This document shows, piece after piece, positions 16,448 to 24,584 of a stretch of DNA of 51,806 nucleotides. The notes beneath the pieces were generated by a model. It had not been told where the DNA came from and did not search any database. It saw nothing but the letters and a program-made list of their open reading frames with translations. This stretch comes from Xanthobacteraceae bacterium (GTDB taxonomy: Bacteria; Pseudomonadota; Alphaproteobacteria; Rhizobiales; Xanthobacteraceae). Where the stretch lies: the NCBI GenBank assembly GCA_019745775.1, contig JAIESR010000094.1:1-51806 (forward strand). The letters are read 5' to 3'. Position numbers and translations under genes: made by a program. Positions within the stretch are counted from its first letter, which is position 1; every line of letters begins with the position of its first letter.

Positions 16448-18220
16448 ATGAAGCTGGACAAGATTGAAGGCAAACCGGACGACAAGGTTGCGTGGGGCAG
16501 CGACATCGCTGCGCAGATGCTGCGCCGGTTCAATATCCCTTTCATCAGCCTCAACCCAGGCGCGAGCTATCGCGGATTTCACGACAGCCTCGTTAACCAC
16601 CTTGGCAACGAAAATCCCGGCATCATTCTCTGCCTGCACGAAGATCACTCCGTTGCGATCGCGCACGGCTACGCGAAGGCGACCGGCGAACCGATGGCGT
16701 GCGTCCTGCACAGCAACGTCGGCCTGCTGCACGGCATGATGGGGATCTTCAACGCATGGTGCGATCGTGCGCCGATGCTGATGCTCGGTGCAACCGGTCC
16801 GGTTGCTTCCGAGAAGCGGCGTCCATGGATCGACTGGATTCACACCTCACGTGACAACGGTGCGTACATCCGCTCGCTCGTGAAGTGGGACGATCAGCCG
16901 ACCTCGCCCGCCGCGCTTGTCGAGGCGATGGCGCGCGCGAATATCATCACGCGCACGGCGCCGACCGGGCCGGTCTATGTCGTGCTCGATGCCGGCTTCC
17001 AGGAAGAGAAGCTCGACAAGGAGCCGGTGTGGCCGGACCTGAAGCGCTTCCAGCCGCCGGCACCGCCGCGCCCTTCCAAGGACGCGCTCGACCAGGCCGT
17101 CGCGTTGCTCAAGAACGCCAAGAAGCCGATCATCCTGTTCGGCCGCGGCTCGCGCAAGGACGCGTATTGGCAGCCGCGCATCCGTCTCGCCGAGAAGCTC
17201 GGCGCCTGCGTATTCACCGATCTCAAGCAGGGCGCGATGTTCCCGACCGACAATCCGCACCACTATGCGGAGCCGTTCAACCAGGTCGTGAAGGAGGCGC
17301 GCCAGCTGATGTGCGAATCCGACGTCATCCTTTCGCTCGACTGGATGGACCTCGGCGGCGCTCTGCGTCAGGCCAAGAACGTCGGAGAGGTGACGGCGAA
17401 GATCATTCACTGCTCGCTCGACCAGAACCTGCACACCGGCGCCAACATGGAGTACCAGGAGCTGCCGCCGGCCGACGTCTATGTCGCCACCACCGGCGAC
17501 GCGATGGTTGCGGAGCTCAACGGCGCGCTTGGCGAAGGCCGCAAGGATCCGTGGAAGGCGAAGCTGCCGGCGAAGAACAAGCCGGCCAACGGCGCGCTGA
17601 CCATGGAAGCGATCGCGCAGTCGCTGAAGGATCAATTCAACGACCCGGAAAACGTAACCTTCTGCACGCTCGGCCGTGGCTGGCCGACGGAGATTTGGCC
17701 GTTCCAGAGCGGCATGTCCTATCTCGGCAAGGACGGCGGCGGCGGCTTGGGCTCCGGCCCGGGCATCTCGGTCGGCTCGGCGCTCGCGCTGCACCACAAG
17801 TTTCCGGACCGCTACGCGATCACTATGCTCGGCGACGGCGACTTCTGCATGGGCGCGACCGCGATCTGGAGCGCCGTGAAGCACCGCATCCCGCTGTTGG
17901 TGATCGTCAACAACAACCGCTCCTACTTCAACGACGAGCTCCATCAGGACCACGTCGCGCGCGACCGCGGCCGCGAGCAGAAGAACCGCTGGATCGGCCT
18001 GCGCATGGAGGATCCGGTGCCGAGCATCGCCAAGCTCGCCGAAGCGCAGGGCGCGGTCGGCATCGGTCCGGTCACCAGCCAGGCGGACGCCAAGGCCGCG
18101 ATCGCCAAGGGCGTCGACGTGCTCAAGAAGGGCGGCGTCTGCGTGATCGACTTCCATGTCGAGCCGCCGGCGGAGCGTCAGGCCAATCACGGCCTCGGTT
18201 TCCGCGCGACCGGATCGTAA
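16448..18220 (+). CDS. Thiamine-diphosphate-dependent enzyme (acetolactate synthase/decarboxylase type)
   Basis: The 590-residue protein has the three domains of the ThDP decarboxylase family. The N-terminal pyrimidine-binding domain has the conserved glutamate E65 (LCLHEDHSVAIAHGYAKATG). The middle domain starts around residue 210 (PIILFGRG). The C-terminal pyrophosphate domain has GDGDFCMGATAIWS from residue 462 to NNN at 488-490, the Mg-ThDP motif. Relatives include acetolactate synthase, benzoylformate decarboxylase and oxalyl-CoA decarboxylase, so the substrate is probably a 2-oxo acid but is not identified. A purine-rich AAAGAGAGTAG precedes the ATG. It is divergent from the tctAB-like gene, which may import its substrate. 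Confidence 0.87.
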   Translation: MKLDKIEGKPDDKVAWGSDIAAQMLRRFNIPFISLNPGASYRGFHDSLVNHLGNENPGIILCLHEDHSVAIAHGYAKATGEPMACVLHSNVGLLHGMMGIFNAWCDRAPMLMLGATGPVASEKRRPWIDWIHTSRDNGAYIRSLVKWDDQPTSPAALVEAMARANIITRTAPTGPVYVVLDAGFQEEKLDKEPVWPDLKRFQPPAPPRPSKDALDQAVALLKNAKKPIILFGRGSRKDAYWQPRIRLAEKLGACVFTDLKQGAMFPTDNPHHYAEPFNQVVKEARQLMCESDVILSLDWMDLGGALRQAKNVGEVTAKIIHCSLDQNLHTGANMEYQELPPADVYVATTGDAMVAELNGALGEGRKDPWKAKLPAKNKPANGALTMEAIAQSLKDQFNDPENVTFCTLGRGWPTEIWPFQSGMSYLGKDGGGGLGSGPGISVGSALALHHKFPDRYAITMLGDGDFCMGATAIWSAVKHRIPLLVIVNNNRSYFNDELHQDHVARDRGREQKNRWIGLRMEDPVPSIAKLAEAQGAVGIGPVTSQADAKAAIAKGVDVLKKGGVCVIDFHVEPPAERQANHGLGFRATGS

Positions 18221-18241
18221 GGCGTTCTTCAACAATGGCGG

Positions 18242-18273
18242 CGGCTCCGGCATGTCCGGGGCCGTTTCGTTTC
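18242..18273 (+). terminator. Terminator-like hairpin after ThDP-enzyme gene
   Basis: CGGCTCCGG and CCGGGGCCG form a 9-base-pair stem (one G-T pair) with a 5-base loop, followed by TTTCGTTTC, 21 bases after the stop at 18220. The imperfect T-run fits a rho-independent terminator in a GC-rich genome. Confidence 0.5.
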
Positions 18274-18313
18274 GGAGATGGCGGTCGCGGTGCCGTCGGG
18301 CTATGAGACTCCC

Positions 18314-18676
18314 ATGAGCGACGCCGCGAAACCCTGGCCGACGGAACTGCGACTGCACAAGGATCGCAAGACGCTGAGCGTTGCCTTCGACACCGGCGAC
18401 ACCTTCGACCTCAGCGCCGAGTATCTGCGCGTGCGCAGCCCGAGCGCGGAAGTGCAGGGGCACTCGCCGGACGAGCGCAAGACCGTCGCCGGCAAGAAGA
18501 ACGTCGCGATCCTCGAGGTCAATCCGATCGGCAACTATGCGGTGCGGCTGGTGTTCGACGACCTGCACTCGACCGGCATCTACAGCTGGGAATATCTGCA
18601 CGAGCTTGGCCGTAAGCGCGACGCCAACTGGCAGGATTATCTCGACGAGCTGGCGGGGAAGGGCTTGGCGCGCTGA
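18314..18676 (+). CDS. DUF971 domain protein
   Basis: The 120-residue protein matches the DUF971 / gamma-butyrobetaine-hydroxylase N-terminal-like family: WPTELRLHKDRKTLSVAFDTGDTFDLSAEYLRVRSPSAEVQGH, then NYAVRLVFDDLHSTGIYSWEYLHELG. Free-standing members often occur near iron-sulphur cluster genes and are thought to bind zinc in eukaryotic relatives. The zinc ligands are not obvious here, since there is no cysteine. The ATG at 18314 is chosen because the similarity begins at once; an in-frame start at 18278 would add 12 atypical residues. It stands alone after the ThDP-enzyme terminator. Confidence 0.82.
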   Translation: MSDAAKPWPTELRLHKDRKTLSVAFDTGDTFDLSAEYLRVRSPSAEVQGHSPDERKTVAGKKNVAILEVNPIGNYAVRLVFDDLHSTGIYSWEYLHELGRKRDANWQDYLDELAGKGLAR

Positions 18677-18793
18677 AGCCTCCCCTCGCTCGTCCCCGCG
18701 ACCCGCCTCCGCTGCTCGGGAGCTATGGCGGGTTCCAGTCCGCCGAAGCGCACAGCGCGAAGTCGGAAAGCGGGGGCCCAGCCGCAAAGAGAT

Positions 18794-18824
18794 TCTGGAT
18801 TCCCGCTTGCGCGGAAATAAGCGG
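18794..18824. repeat. Dispersed palindromic repeat (REP-like), copy A
   Basis: The stretch from CTGGATTCCCGCTTGCGC to AATAAGC is self-complementary and matches, inverted, 42571-42597. It lies between the convergent DUF971 and L,D-transpeptidase genes. Such elements are common in Hyphomicrobiales intergenic DNA (general knowledge). Confidence 0.55.
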
Positions 18825-18854
18825 AGGAGAGAGAGCGAGCTCCGAGCGATCCAA

Positions 18855-19442
18855 CTATCGCGTCACGATTACCGTCGCGCCGACCGGCACGCGGTTGTAG
18901 AGATCGATCACGTCCTCGTTGGTCAGCCGGAAGCAGCCCGACGACACGGCCTGCCCGATGGTCTCCGGCTCGTTCGAGCCGTGGATGCGATAGAGCGAAG
19001 AGCCGAGATAGAGCGCGCGGGCGCCGAGCGGATTGTCGGGGCCGCCGGGCATGTGACGCGGCAGCCCCGGTTGCCGGCGCCGCATCTGCTCGGGCGGCGT
19101 CCAATCCGGCCACTCCCGCTTCGCCGACACGCGCGTCGTGCCCGACCAGGTCATGCCGTCGCGGCCGACGCCGATGCCGTAGCGCAGCGCGGTGCCGTTG
19201 CCTAGCACGAGATATAGCCGCCGTTCCCGCGTATTGATGATGATGGTGCCGGGCCGGTGATTGCCGGGATAGCTCACGGTGGAACGTGCCACCGGCGAGC
19301 TGCTCGCGCCGAAGAAGCGTCCGAGCGGATCGGTGGTCTGCACCGTGTGGTCGAAGTTGCGCGACTTGCCGGCCGGCGCGGCCAACGCCGCGCTTGCGAT
19401 CATGACACCGGCAGCAAGACAGGCGAGGAAGCGAACAGACAT
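18855..19442 (-). CDS. L,D-transpeptidase (YkuD domain)
   Basis: The 195-residue exported protein has a signal peptide to about residue 22 (LACLAAGVMIASAALA). A YkuD catalytic domain follows from TIIINTRERRLYLVLGNG. The active site is visible: H154 in YRIHGSNEPETIG and C170 in SSGCFRL. These enzymes form 3-3 crosslinks in peptidoglycan or attach proteins to it, using the cysteine as nucleophile. The ATG at 19442 is chosen because GAGGCCC precedes it and it starts directly in the leader; an ATG at 19475 would add 11 residues and overlap the neighbour. The upstream gene on the same strand ends 29 bases before it. Confidence 0.92.
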   Translation of the reverse strand: MSVRFLACLAAGVMIASAALAAPAGKSRNFDHTVQTTDPLGRFFGASSSPVARSTVSYPGNHRPGTIIINTRERRLYLVLGNGTALRYGIGVGRDGMTWSGTTRVSAKREWPDWTPPEQMRRRQPGLPRHMPGGPDNPLGARALYLGSSLYRIHGSNEPETIGQAVSSGCFRLTNEDVIDLYNRVPVGATVIVTR

Positions 19443-19471
19443 CGTGGGCCTCGATTGGAGGATTTTCGGCT

Positions 19472-20170
19472 TCATGCGGCTTTACGATACACGAGGATGC
19501 TCTTGTAGTCGCCAATGCGCTCGACCGGGCGCTCTTTCTCCCATTGCGCGATCACCGGCTTGGCTTTATCGAAAGCAAAGGAACTCGTGTAGAAGAAGAT
19601 GTATCCTCCGGGGCGCGTCTTGTCGGTCAGCAGGTTCGTCACGGCGAGGTCCGTCATTCCGCCGTAGGCATCGGTCTGCGGACCGCGGAACTCACAGATG
19701 TGAAAAAGCGTCACCAGGTCGAAACTCGGCAGCAGCTTCTCGTTCAGGAGATAGATGTCGCCGAAGACCGCGTTGTAATAGCGCAGCACCTCCGGTCGCC
19801 GTGTCACGAGACGCACGTAATTCTGATATTCCTGCGGCGACGCCGTGATGCCTAAGACGGATATCCGACGCGCCGGCTTTGCGCATTCGGTCCCGACATA
19901 GTGATGCCCGCCGGTGCCGAAGTGGTAGACCGAGGCGTCGGTGATGCGCTGCTGGTCGAGCCACTCGACCAGTTCGATGTCGCACTCACCGCGAGTTACC
20001 CAATTGTCGTCGTAGGTGTTCAGCTTGGGATTTGTCGCTTGTTCGGTTTTCTTGCTGCGCGCCTCGGCGTGGACCTCGTGCGTCAGGCCGAGATACGTGG
20101 CGCCCGCCACACCGCCGCCGGCCAGCGTGTGAGCCAGGAGATGGCGTCGGCTCAACCAATTCTCGAACAT
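19472..20170 (-). CDS. Tat-exported methyltransferase-like protein, unknown function
   Basis: The 232-residue protein starts MFENWLSRRHLLAHTLAGGG, a twin-arginine leader. The body resembles a class I methyltransferase fold: ASVYHFGTGGHHYVGTECA at the first strand-loop, VLGITASPQEYQNYVRLV after it, and FDLVTLFHICEF like motif IV near residues 150-162. A SAM-dependent enzyme outside the cytoplasm would be odd, since SAM is cytoplasmic. The leader may be an anchor, or the fold may have another use. GGAGGAACTT precedes the ATG. It runs on the same strand as the L,D-transpeptidase downstream. Confidence 0.6.
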   Translation of the reverse strand: MFENWLSRRHLLAHTLAGGGVAGATYLGLTHEVHAEARSKKTEQATNPKLNTYDDNWVTRGECDIELVEWLDQQRITDASVYHFGTGGHHYVGTECAKPARRISVLGITASPQEYQNYVRLVTRRPEVLRYYNAVFGDIYLLNEKLLPSFDLVTLFHICEFRGPQTDAYGGMTDLAVTNLLTDKTRPGGYIFFYTSSFAFDKAKPVIAQWEKERPVERIGDYKSILVYRKAA

Positions 20171-20439
20171 AAGTTCCTCCGTTCAGTCCAAGCGATACGC
20201 TGGCACGTCAACAGCCAATGCAGACTTTAGTCGTTTGCGCCGGTGCCCGAGCCGAGACCCATGCCAAAGACAGGGCTGGTTGGAAAGCCGTAGTTACCCA
20301 GGGTTTGCGGCAAAAAGCCGTGAAGCGCCGGCATCCACCCGCGAAATGTTCCCGTATCGCTGGGCGGAAGTTACTTGGCCCTTGTCACCGCAAGGGATGT
20401 CATCAATCCTGTCGGCAAGTTCCAGGGGAGCGGCAGCGC

Positions 20440-20649
20440 ATGGATGCAATCGCGACGACGATCGCAATCGTGGCGGGCCTGTACGTGGCCGCGGGCCTTG
20501 TCGCGGGCGTCGCCTTTGTGGCCGTCGGGGTCACCGCGGTGCAGCCGGCGCCGGTGACGCTCGGCGCCCGCATTCTGCTCCTGCCGGGCGCCACCGCCTT
20601 GTGGCCGCTGGTCCTGTCCCGCTGGCTCAAATCCTGCCGTTCGCGATGA
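20440..20649 (+). CDS. Small membrane protein, first gene of Rieske/ferric-reductase operon
   Basis: The 69-residue protein has two hydrophobic spans (IATTIAIVAGLYVAAGLVAG and LLPGATALWPLVLSRWL) joined by VQPAPVTLGAR. GGGGAG lies 10 bases before the ATG. Its stop overlaps the next start by 4 bases (ATGA at 20646-20649). That gene in turn overlaps the ferric-reductase/Rieske gene in the same way, so all three products are probably made together. I do not recognise the family. The likely role is as a small subunit of the membrane redox protein encoded last, which is inference from coupling. Confidence 0.7.
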   Translation: MDAIATTIAIVAGLYVAAGLVAGVAFVAVGVTAVQPAPVTLGARILLLPGATALWPLVLSRWLKSCRSR

Positions 20650-20789
20650 GACGCGCCCACCGCAACGCCCATCGCATGCTCTGGCCGGCGCTGGCGGTGC
20701 TGGTCGGCCTCGCGCTGGCGATGTCGCTTGTCATGCGGGCGCCGCCACCCGCGGCGCCTCCGCCGCCTGCAGCCGAGGGGCAGCGATGA
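20646..20789 (+). CDS. Very small membrane protein with Pro-Ala tail, second gene of operon
   Basis: The 47-residue protein has one span (MLWPALAVLVGLALAMSLVM, residues 11-30) and a tail APPPAAPPPPAAEGQR. Evidence that it is real is positional: its start overlaps the previous stop, its stop overlaps the next start (20786-20789), and it keeps a sensible basic-hydrophobic-polar order. The tail after one span resembles linkers of membrane-anchored electron carriers, but no cofactor motif is present. Function unknown. Confidence 0.6.
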   Translation: MRRAHRNAHRMLWPALAVLVGLALAMSLVMRAPPPAAPPPPAAEGQR

Positions 20790-21832
20790 GCGTCGGCTTC
20801 AAGGCGGTGCAGTGGAACCGTGAGAAATACATCTACGACGCGATCCTGCTCGCCGGCGTCACCCTTTATGTGGTGGCGTTCATCGCGATCAGTCACCGCA
20901 TCGAGCCGCCGAAGGACCTGCCAGAGGCAATCGACGTGCGCATCCGCGCGTTCGGCACCTGCGCGTTCTTTATGCTGACCATCATCCTGTCAATCGGGCC
21001 GTTGGCGCGGCTCAATCCGTGGTTCCGCAAGCTCCTGTTCAACCGCCGGCACTTCGGCGTGCTGACGTTCATCATCGCGCTCCTGCACGCCTGGTTCATG
21101 ATCGAATGGTACGAGGCGCAGGGCAGCCTGCCGAGTTTGCTGACCGAGCTGACCAAGTGGTCGGACTACGGCAAGTTCATCGGCTTCCCGTTCAAGGTGA
21201 TCGGCTTCGCCGCGCTGCTGATCCTGTTCCTGCTCGCCGCCACCAGCCACGACTTCTGGCTCTCGTTCCTGTCGCCGCCGGTGTGGAAGTGGCTGCACAT
21301 GGCGCTCTATGTGGCCTACGGCCTGGTCGTGCTGCATGTCGCACTCGGTATCATGCAGTACGACAGCAATCCGCTGATCCCGATCATGCTCGCGGCAAGC
21401 TTTGCGCTGGTGGCGGTGCTGCATGTCGTCGCCGGCTGGCGCGAGCGTGGCATGGATCGCGGCACGCCGACGGGGGGCGACGGCTGGATTGCCGCCGGCG
21501 CGCCAGGCGCAATCCCCGACAAGGGCGCAGTGATCGTGGTGGCGCCCGGTGGCGAGCGCATTGCGGTGTTCCGCGACGGCACGGAGATCGGCGCGCTCAC
21601 CAATCTCTGCTCCCACCAGAACGGACCGCTCGGGGAGGGCCGCATCATCGACGGCTGCATCACCTGCCCCTGGCACGGCTGGCAGTATCGGTTGTCGGAC
21701 GGCTGCGCCCCGCCGCCGTTCACGGAAAAGCTCGCGACCTACCCGGTGCGAATCAGGAACGGCGTGGTCGAGGTCGATCCGCGCCCGCTGCCGCCCGGGA
21801 CGCCGGCAACGATTCACCTGCCCGCACCATGA
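20786..21832 (+). CDS. Ferric-reductase-like membrane domain fused to Rieske [2Fe-2S] domain
   Basis: The 348-residue protein has about six membrane spans (residues 15-220) of the ferric-reductase/MsrQ type, with candidate haem-ligand histidines H89, H101, H171 and H184. A Rieske domain occupies residues about 230-335. Its cluster ligands are clear: C275 and H277 (CSHQNG) and C294 and H297 (CPWHGW). The FAD/NAD domain of true ferric reductases is absent, and the Rieske domain takes that place. It probably moves electrons across the inner membrane between quinol, haem and the cluster; the partner is unknown. It is translationally coupled to two tiny membrane proteins upstream. Confidence 0.88.
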   Translation: MSVGFKAVQWNREKYIYDAILLAGVTLYVVAFIAISHRIEPPKDLPEAIDVRIRAFGTCAFFMLTIILSIGPLARLNPWFRKLLFNRRHFGVLTFIIALLHAWFMIEWYEAQGSLPSLLTELTKWSDYGKFIGFPFKVIGFAALLILFLLAATSHDFWLSFLSPPVWKWLHMALYVAYGLVVLHVALGIMQYDSNPLIPIMLAASFALVAVLHVVAGWRERGMDRGTPTGGDGWIAAGAPGAIPDKGAVIVVAPGGERIAVFRDGTEIGALTNLCSHQNGPLGEGRIIDGCITCPWHGWQYRLSDGCAPPPFTEKLATYPVRIRNGVVEVDPRPLPPGTPATIHLPAP

Positions 21833-22015
21833 TCGGCGCCGCCTGCGCATCCGCCAGTCTTAGGTTAGGGAGCGCCGCAAAAAAACGCTGCCGCGGACGC
21901 AAATTCGTGCGCGATCGGGCCCGTATGAATGGCCATTCAGCCGAATCCGACCGACCCATGTGTTGCGTGCATCGCGGCGCCCGCGCGGAAATTTATGGGT
22001 GACAAAGCGAAGATA

Positions 22016-22044
22016 TTGCCCGCTGAAAAACTGCAACGCATAAT
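22016..22044 (+). promoter_or_regulatory. Possible sigma70-type promoter of Cys-rich peptide gene
   Basis: TTGCCC at 22016-22021 and CATAAT at 22039-22044 are 17 bases apart, 52 bases before the start at 22096. The region is AT-richer than its surroundings. Assigned by pattern only. Confidence 0.4.
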
Positions 22045-22095
22045 CATCTTTGCGGCGGGGCAATTGTGCGCGGGTTCATACGAGGAAGGGACATC

Positions 22096-22371
22096 ATGAG
22101 AAAGCTTGTGCTCGCATTGAGCGTGGTTTGCGCCACGGCCTTCACTTCCGGCTCGGCGTCTGCGTTTCCCGGCAGCGGCGGTCTGATCGACGCGCTGTCG
22201 CACCAGAACATGGTCCAGGACGTGCAGTATTGCCGGCGCGGCGCCTACTGGTGCCCGGGCCGGATCAGCGGCTGCTGCCCGGTCGGCTGGGCCTGCGGCT
22301 CGACCACCTGCTATCGCTCGGCCAACCGTTCGAGCCCGGCAGCGCGCACCAATAAGATTCCGGGCCGCTGA
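22096..22371 (+). CDS. Small exported Cys-rich protein with granulin-like motif
   Basis: The 91-residue protein has a signal peptide (MRKLVLALSVVCATAFTSGSASA) and a short mature chain. Six cysteines lie between residues 46 and 72: YCRRGAYWCPGRISGCCPVG then WACGSTTCY. The CCPVGWAC segment resembles a granulin half-module, where the cysteines form stacked disulphides. GAGGAAGG lies 6 bases before the ATG; other readings of this stretch lack a leader. A trypsin-like protease gene follows 204 bases later on the same strand. Function unknown; it could be a disulphide-stabilised envelope peptide or a protease partner. Confidence 0.7.
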   Translation: MRKLVLALSVVCATAFTSGSASAFPGSGGLIDALSHQNMVQDVQYCRRGAYWCPGRISGCCPVGWACGSTTCYRSANRSSPAARTNKIPGR

Positions 22372-22575
22372 TCCAGGCGGACCGCCGCACTGTGCGTGCG
22401 CTTGGTCTCGGTCATGATGCCCGTCGTCGCGCCGGCTCCGCCGGTGTCGGCGATGGGCATTAAGTTTTTGCGGCGGGTCCGAGTTTGCGCGGTGTCGCCC
22501 TGAAACCGCCTTGTCAATGCAGATAGCGTCGAACATCATGCCGTTGTCGGGATGGGCGCGAAGGGAAGACCGATC

Positions 22576-23592
22576 ATGACCGCCAGGACCTCCGGCATCA
22601 CCCCGTTTCGGATCGTCGTCGGTGTTGTGGGCGCGGTGCTGGCGATCGCGCTGCTGCCGTCGGCACTGAACGCGCAGTCGCCCGCCACCAAGCAGGATGC
22701 GACCGCCGCCAAGAAGAAGATCTACTTCGGCGACGTCGCCAAGAAGGGCGCCTATCCGTTCATGGTGTCGGTCATCAAGGCGAGCGCCAAGCAGACCGAA
22801 GCCGGCATCCACGCCGCGCATTTCTGCGGCGGCTCGCTGATCCGCCAGCGCTGGGTGCTCACCGCCGCGCATTGCGCCTATGAGCTCGACCAGCAGCCGC
22901 CCCGCGCGCGCAAGCCGGAGGACATCAACGTCTACGTCGGCTCGAACGAGTTCAAGGGCGGACAGCGCATCAAGGTGCGTCGCATCGTCGTGCATCCGAA
23001 ATACGACGTCGAGGAAAGCCCGGACAACGATATCGCGCTGCTCGAGCTCGCCGAAGCGCCGGCGGCGGGCCGCACCTCGATCATCACGCTGGCGACGCCG
23101 GCGACCGAGCAGGAGTACGGCGTCCCCGGCAAGCCGGTCACCGCCGCCGGCTGGGGCGAGAACGAGGACGGCGAATTTCCGAAGGCGCTGATGGAGGTCA
23201 AGCTCGACATCGTCGAGGCCGGCACCTGCAACGCCAACATCCTCGCGTGGCGCCGCAATCAGTGGTTCGAGAACCAGGTTGCCGGGCTGCGCGCCAAGCT
23301 TTCGCTGTCGGAAGAGACCGTCACCCAGATGCGCAAGCTCCTCGACTCGTCGCCGCAGGATCGCGTCATCACCGACAACATGATCTGCACCGCGAAATTC
23401 GCGACCCGCAAGGACACCTGCGTCGGCGACAGCGGCGGGCCGCTGTTCGCGGAAATCTCGCGCGGCCGCTTCATCCAGGTCGGCCTGACGAGCTTCTCGG
23501 AGGCCGGCTGCGGCATGGCCGACCAGGGCCTGTTCGGCGTCTATACCCGCGTCGCGCAATACGCGGACTGGATCGAGCAGACCGCCAGATAG
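22576..23592 (+). CDS. Exported trypsin-like serine protease (S1 family)
   Basis: The 338-residue protein has a signal peptide or anchor (residues about 11-33) and an S1 chymotrypsin-fold domain. The triad is complete: H99 in LTAAHC, D152 in DNDIALLEL, and S286 in CVGDSGGPL. D280, six residues before the serine, sits at the base of the S1 pocket and predicts cutting after Arg or Lys. An insertion of about 35 residues (225-262, NQWFENQVAGLRAKL onward) separates the usual strands. The start of the mature chain (KIYFGDVAKKGAYPFMVSV) lacks the usual IVGG activation sequence. AAGGGAAG precedes the chosen ATG. It is convergent with the Bug gene at 23598. Confidence 0.92.
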   Translation: MTARTSGITPFRIVVGVVGAVLAIALLPSALNAQSPATKQDATAAKKKIYFGDVAKKGAYPFMVSVIKASAKQTEAGIHAAHFCGGSLIRQRWVLTAAHCAYELDQQPPRARKPEDINVYVGSNEFKGGQRIKVRRIVVHPKYDVEESPDNDIALLELAEAPAAGRTSIITLATPATEQEYGVPGKPVTAAGWGENEDGEFPKALMEVKLDIVEAGTCNANILAWRRNQWFENQVAGLRAKLSLSEETVTQMRKLLDSSPQDRVITDNMICTAKFATRKDTCVGDSGGPLFAEISRGRFIQVGLTSFSEAGCGMADQGLFGVYTRVAQYADWIEQTAR

Positions 23593-23597
23593 CGGTG

Positions 23598-24584
23598 CTA
23601 CAATCCCTTGATCCCCGCCTTCGCGATGATGTCGCGCCAGCGCTGGCTGTCGGCGCGGATGTAGGCTGAGGCTTCCGCCGGGGTGTTGCCGATCGCCGAG
23701 AGCCCCAGCGTCTTCATGCGCGCAGCGACGTCGGGGTCTTTCAGGCTCGCGACGATCGCCGTGTTGAGCGCGTTGACGACCGCGTCGGGCGTGCCGGGCG
23801 GCGCGACGAAGCCGTAGAACGCGTCGTTGAAGAAGCCCGGGAACGTCTCGGCCACCGCCGGCACGCCCTGCAGCTCCGGCCGCCGTTCCCTGCTGCCGAC
23901 CGCGATCGCGCGCAGGTTGCCGTTGGTCGCCTGCGGCAGGATGTCGGTGAGATTGCCGAACACCATGTCGACATTGCCGGCGACGACGTCGAGGATCGCC
24001 GCGCTCAGTCCCTTGGCGTAGGGCACGTGGCGCACATTGATGCCGGCCGCGACGTTGAGCATCTCCATGGCGAGATGCGGCGTGCCGCCGACGCCGGGCG
24101 ACGCGTAGGTGAGCTTGTCGGGATTGGCCTTGGCGAGCGCGATCAGCTCGGCGAGCGTCGTCGCCTTCACGCGCGGATTGACCGCGAGCACATTCGGCGC
24201 GGTGGCGGTGATCGTGATCGCGGCAAGCGCGGTGGGGTCGAAGTTGAGCTTCGCGAACAGGTGCTGGTTGATCGCCACCGGGCCGGGGAACACCGACAGG
24301 ATGGTGTAGCCGTCGGGCGCGGCGCGGAACACGAGCTCGGCCGCGATGTTGCCGGTGGCGCCCGGCCGGTTCTCGACGATGACGTTCTGGCCCCAGCGCG
24401 CGCGCAGCTTCTCGGAGAGGAGCCGCGGCAGCGTGTCGGGCACCGAGCCCGGGCCGGTCGGCGAGACGATCGTCACCTGCCGGCTGGGGAAGGTCGCCTG
24501 CGCGGCGCTCTCGCGTGCCGCCACGGACGCGACCGCTCCGGCCAGCGCCAGCACGGCGACCCTGTGTATCAGGCGCCGGGTCAT
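23598..24584 (-). CDS. Bug/TctC-type TTT substrate-binding protein
   Basis: The 328-residue protein has a signal peptide ending near [35 protein letters not shown] and [21 protein letters not shown] follow, the standard ligand loops of the Bug family. The ending is [15 protein letters not shown]. The ATG overlaps the stop of the VOC gene upstream by 4 bases (24581-24584). A much longer in-frame reading extends antisense-like through that gene and is rejected. It is the last gene of a leftward block (reductase, VOC, VOC, Bug). The ligand is unknown and no permease adjoins. Confidence 0.92.
   Translation of the reverse strand: MTRRLIHRVAVLALAGAVASVAARESAAQATFPSRQVTIVSPTGPGSVPDTLPRLLSEKLRARWGQNVIVENRPGATGNIAAELVFRAAPDGYTILSVFPGPVAINQHLFAKLNFDPTALAAITITATAPNVLAVNPRVKATTLAELIALAKANPDKLTYASPGVGGTPHLAMEMLNVAAGINVRHVPYAKGLSAAILDVVAGNVDMVFGNLTDILPQATNGNLRAIAVGSRERRPELQGVPAVAETFPGFFNDAFYGFVAPPGTPDAVVNALNTAIVASLKDPDVAARMKTLGLSAIGNTPAEASAYIRADSQRWRDIIAKAGIKGL

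Noticed and set aside
16847..18787. A 646-codon open frame on the minus strand
   Set aside because: It is antisense to the ThDP-enzyme gene, which carries intact cofactor motifs.
20171..20439. Possible gene upstream of the Rieske operon
   Set aside because: No frame has a supported start or domain-like composition, and the stretch is read as promoter or leader DNA.
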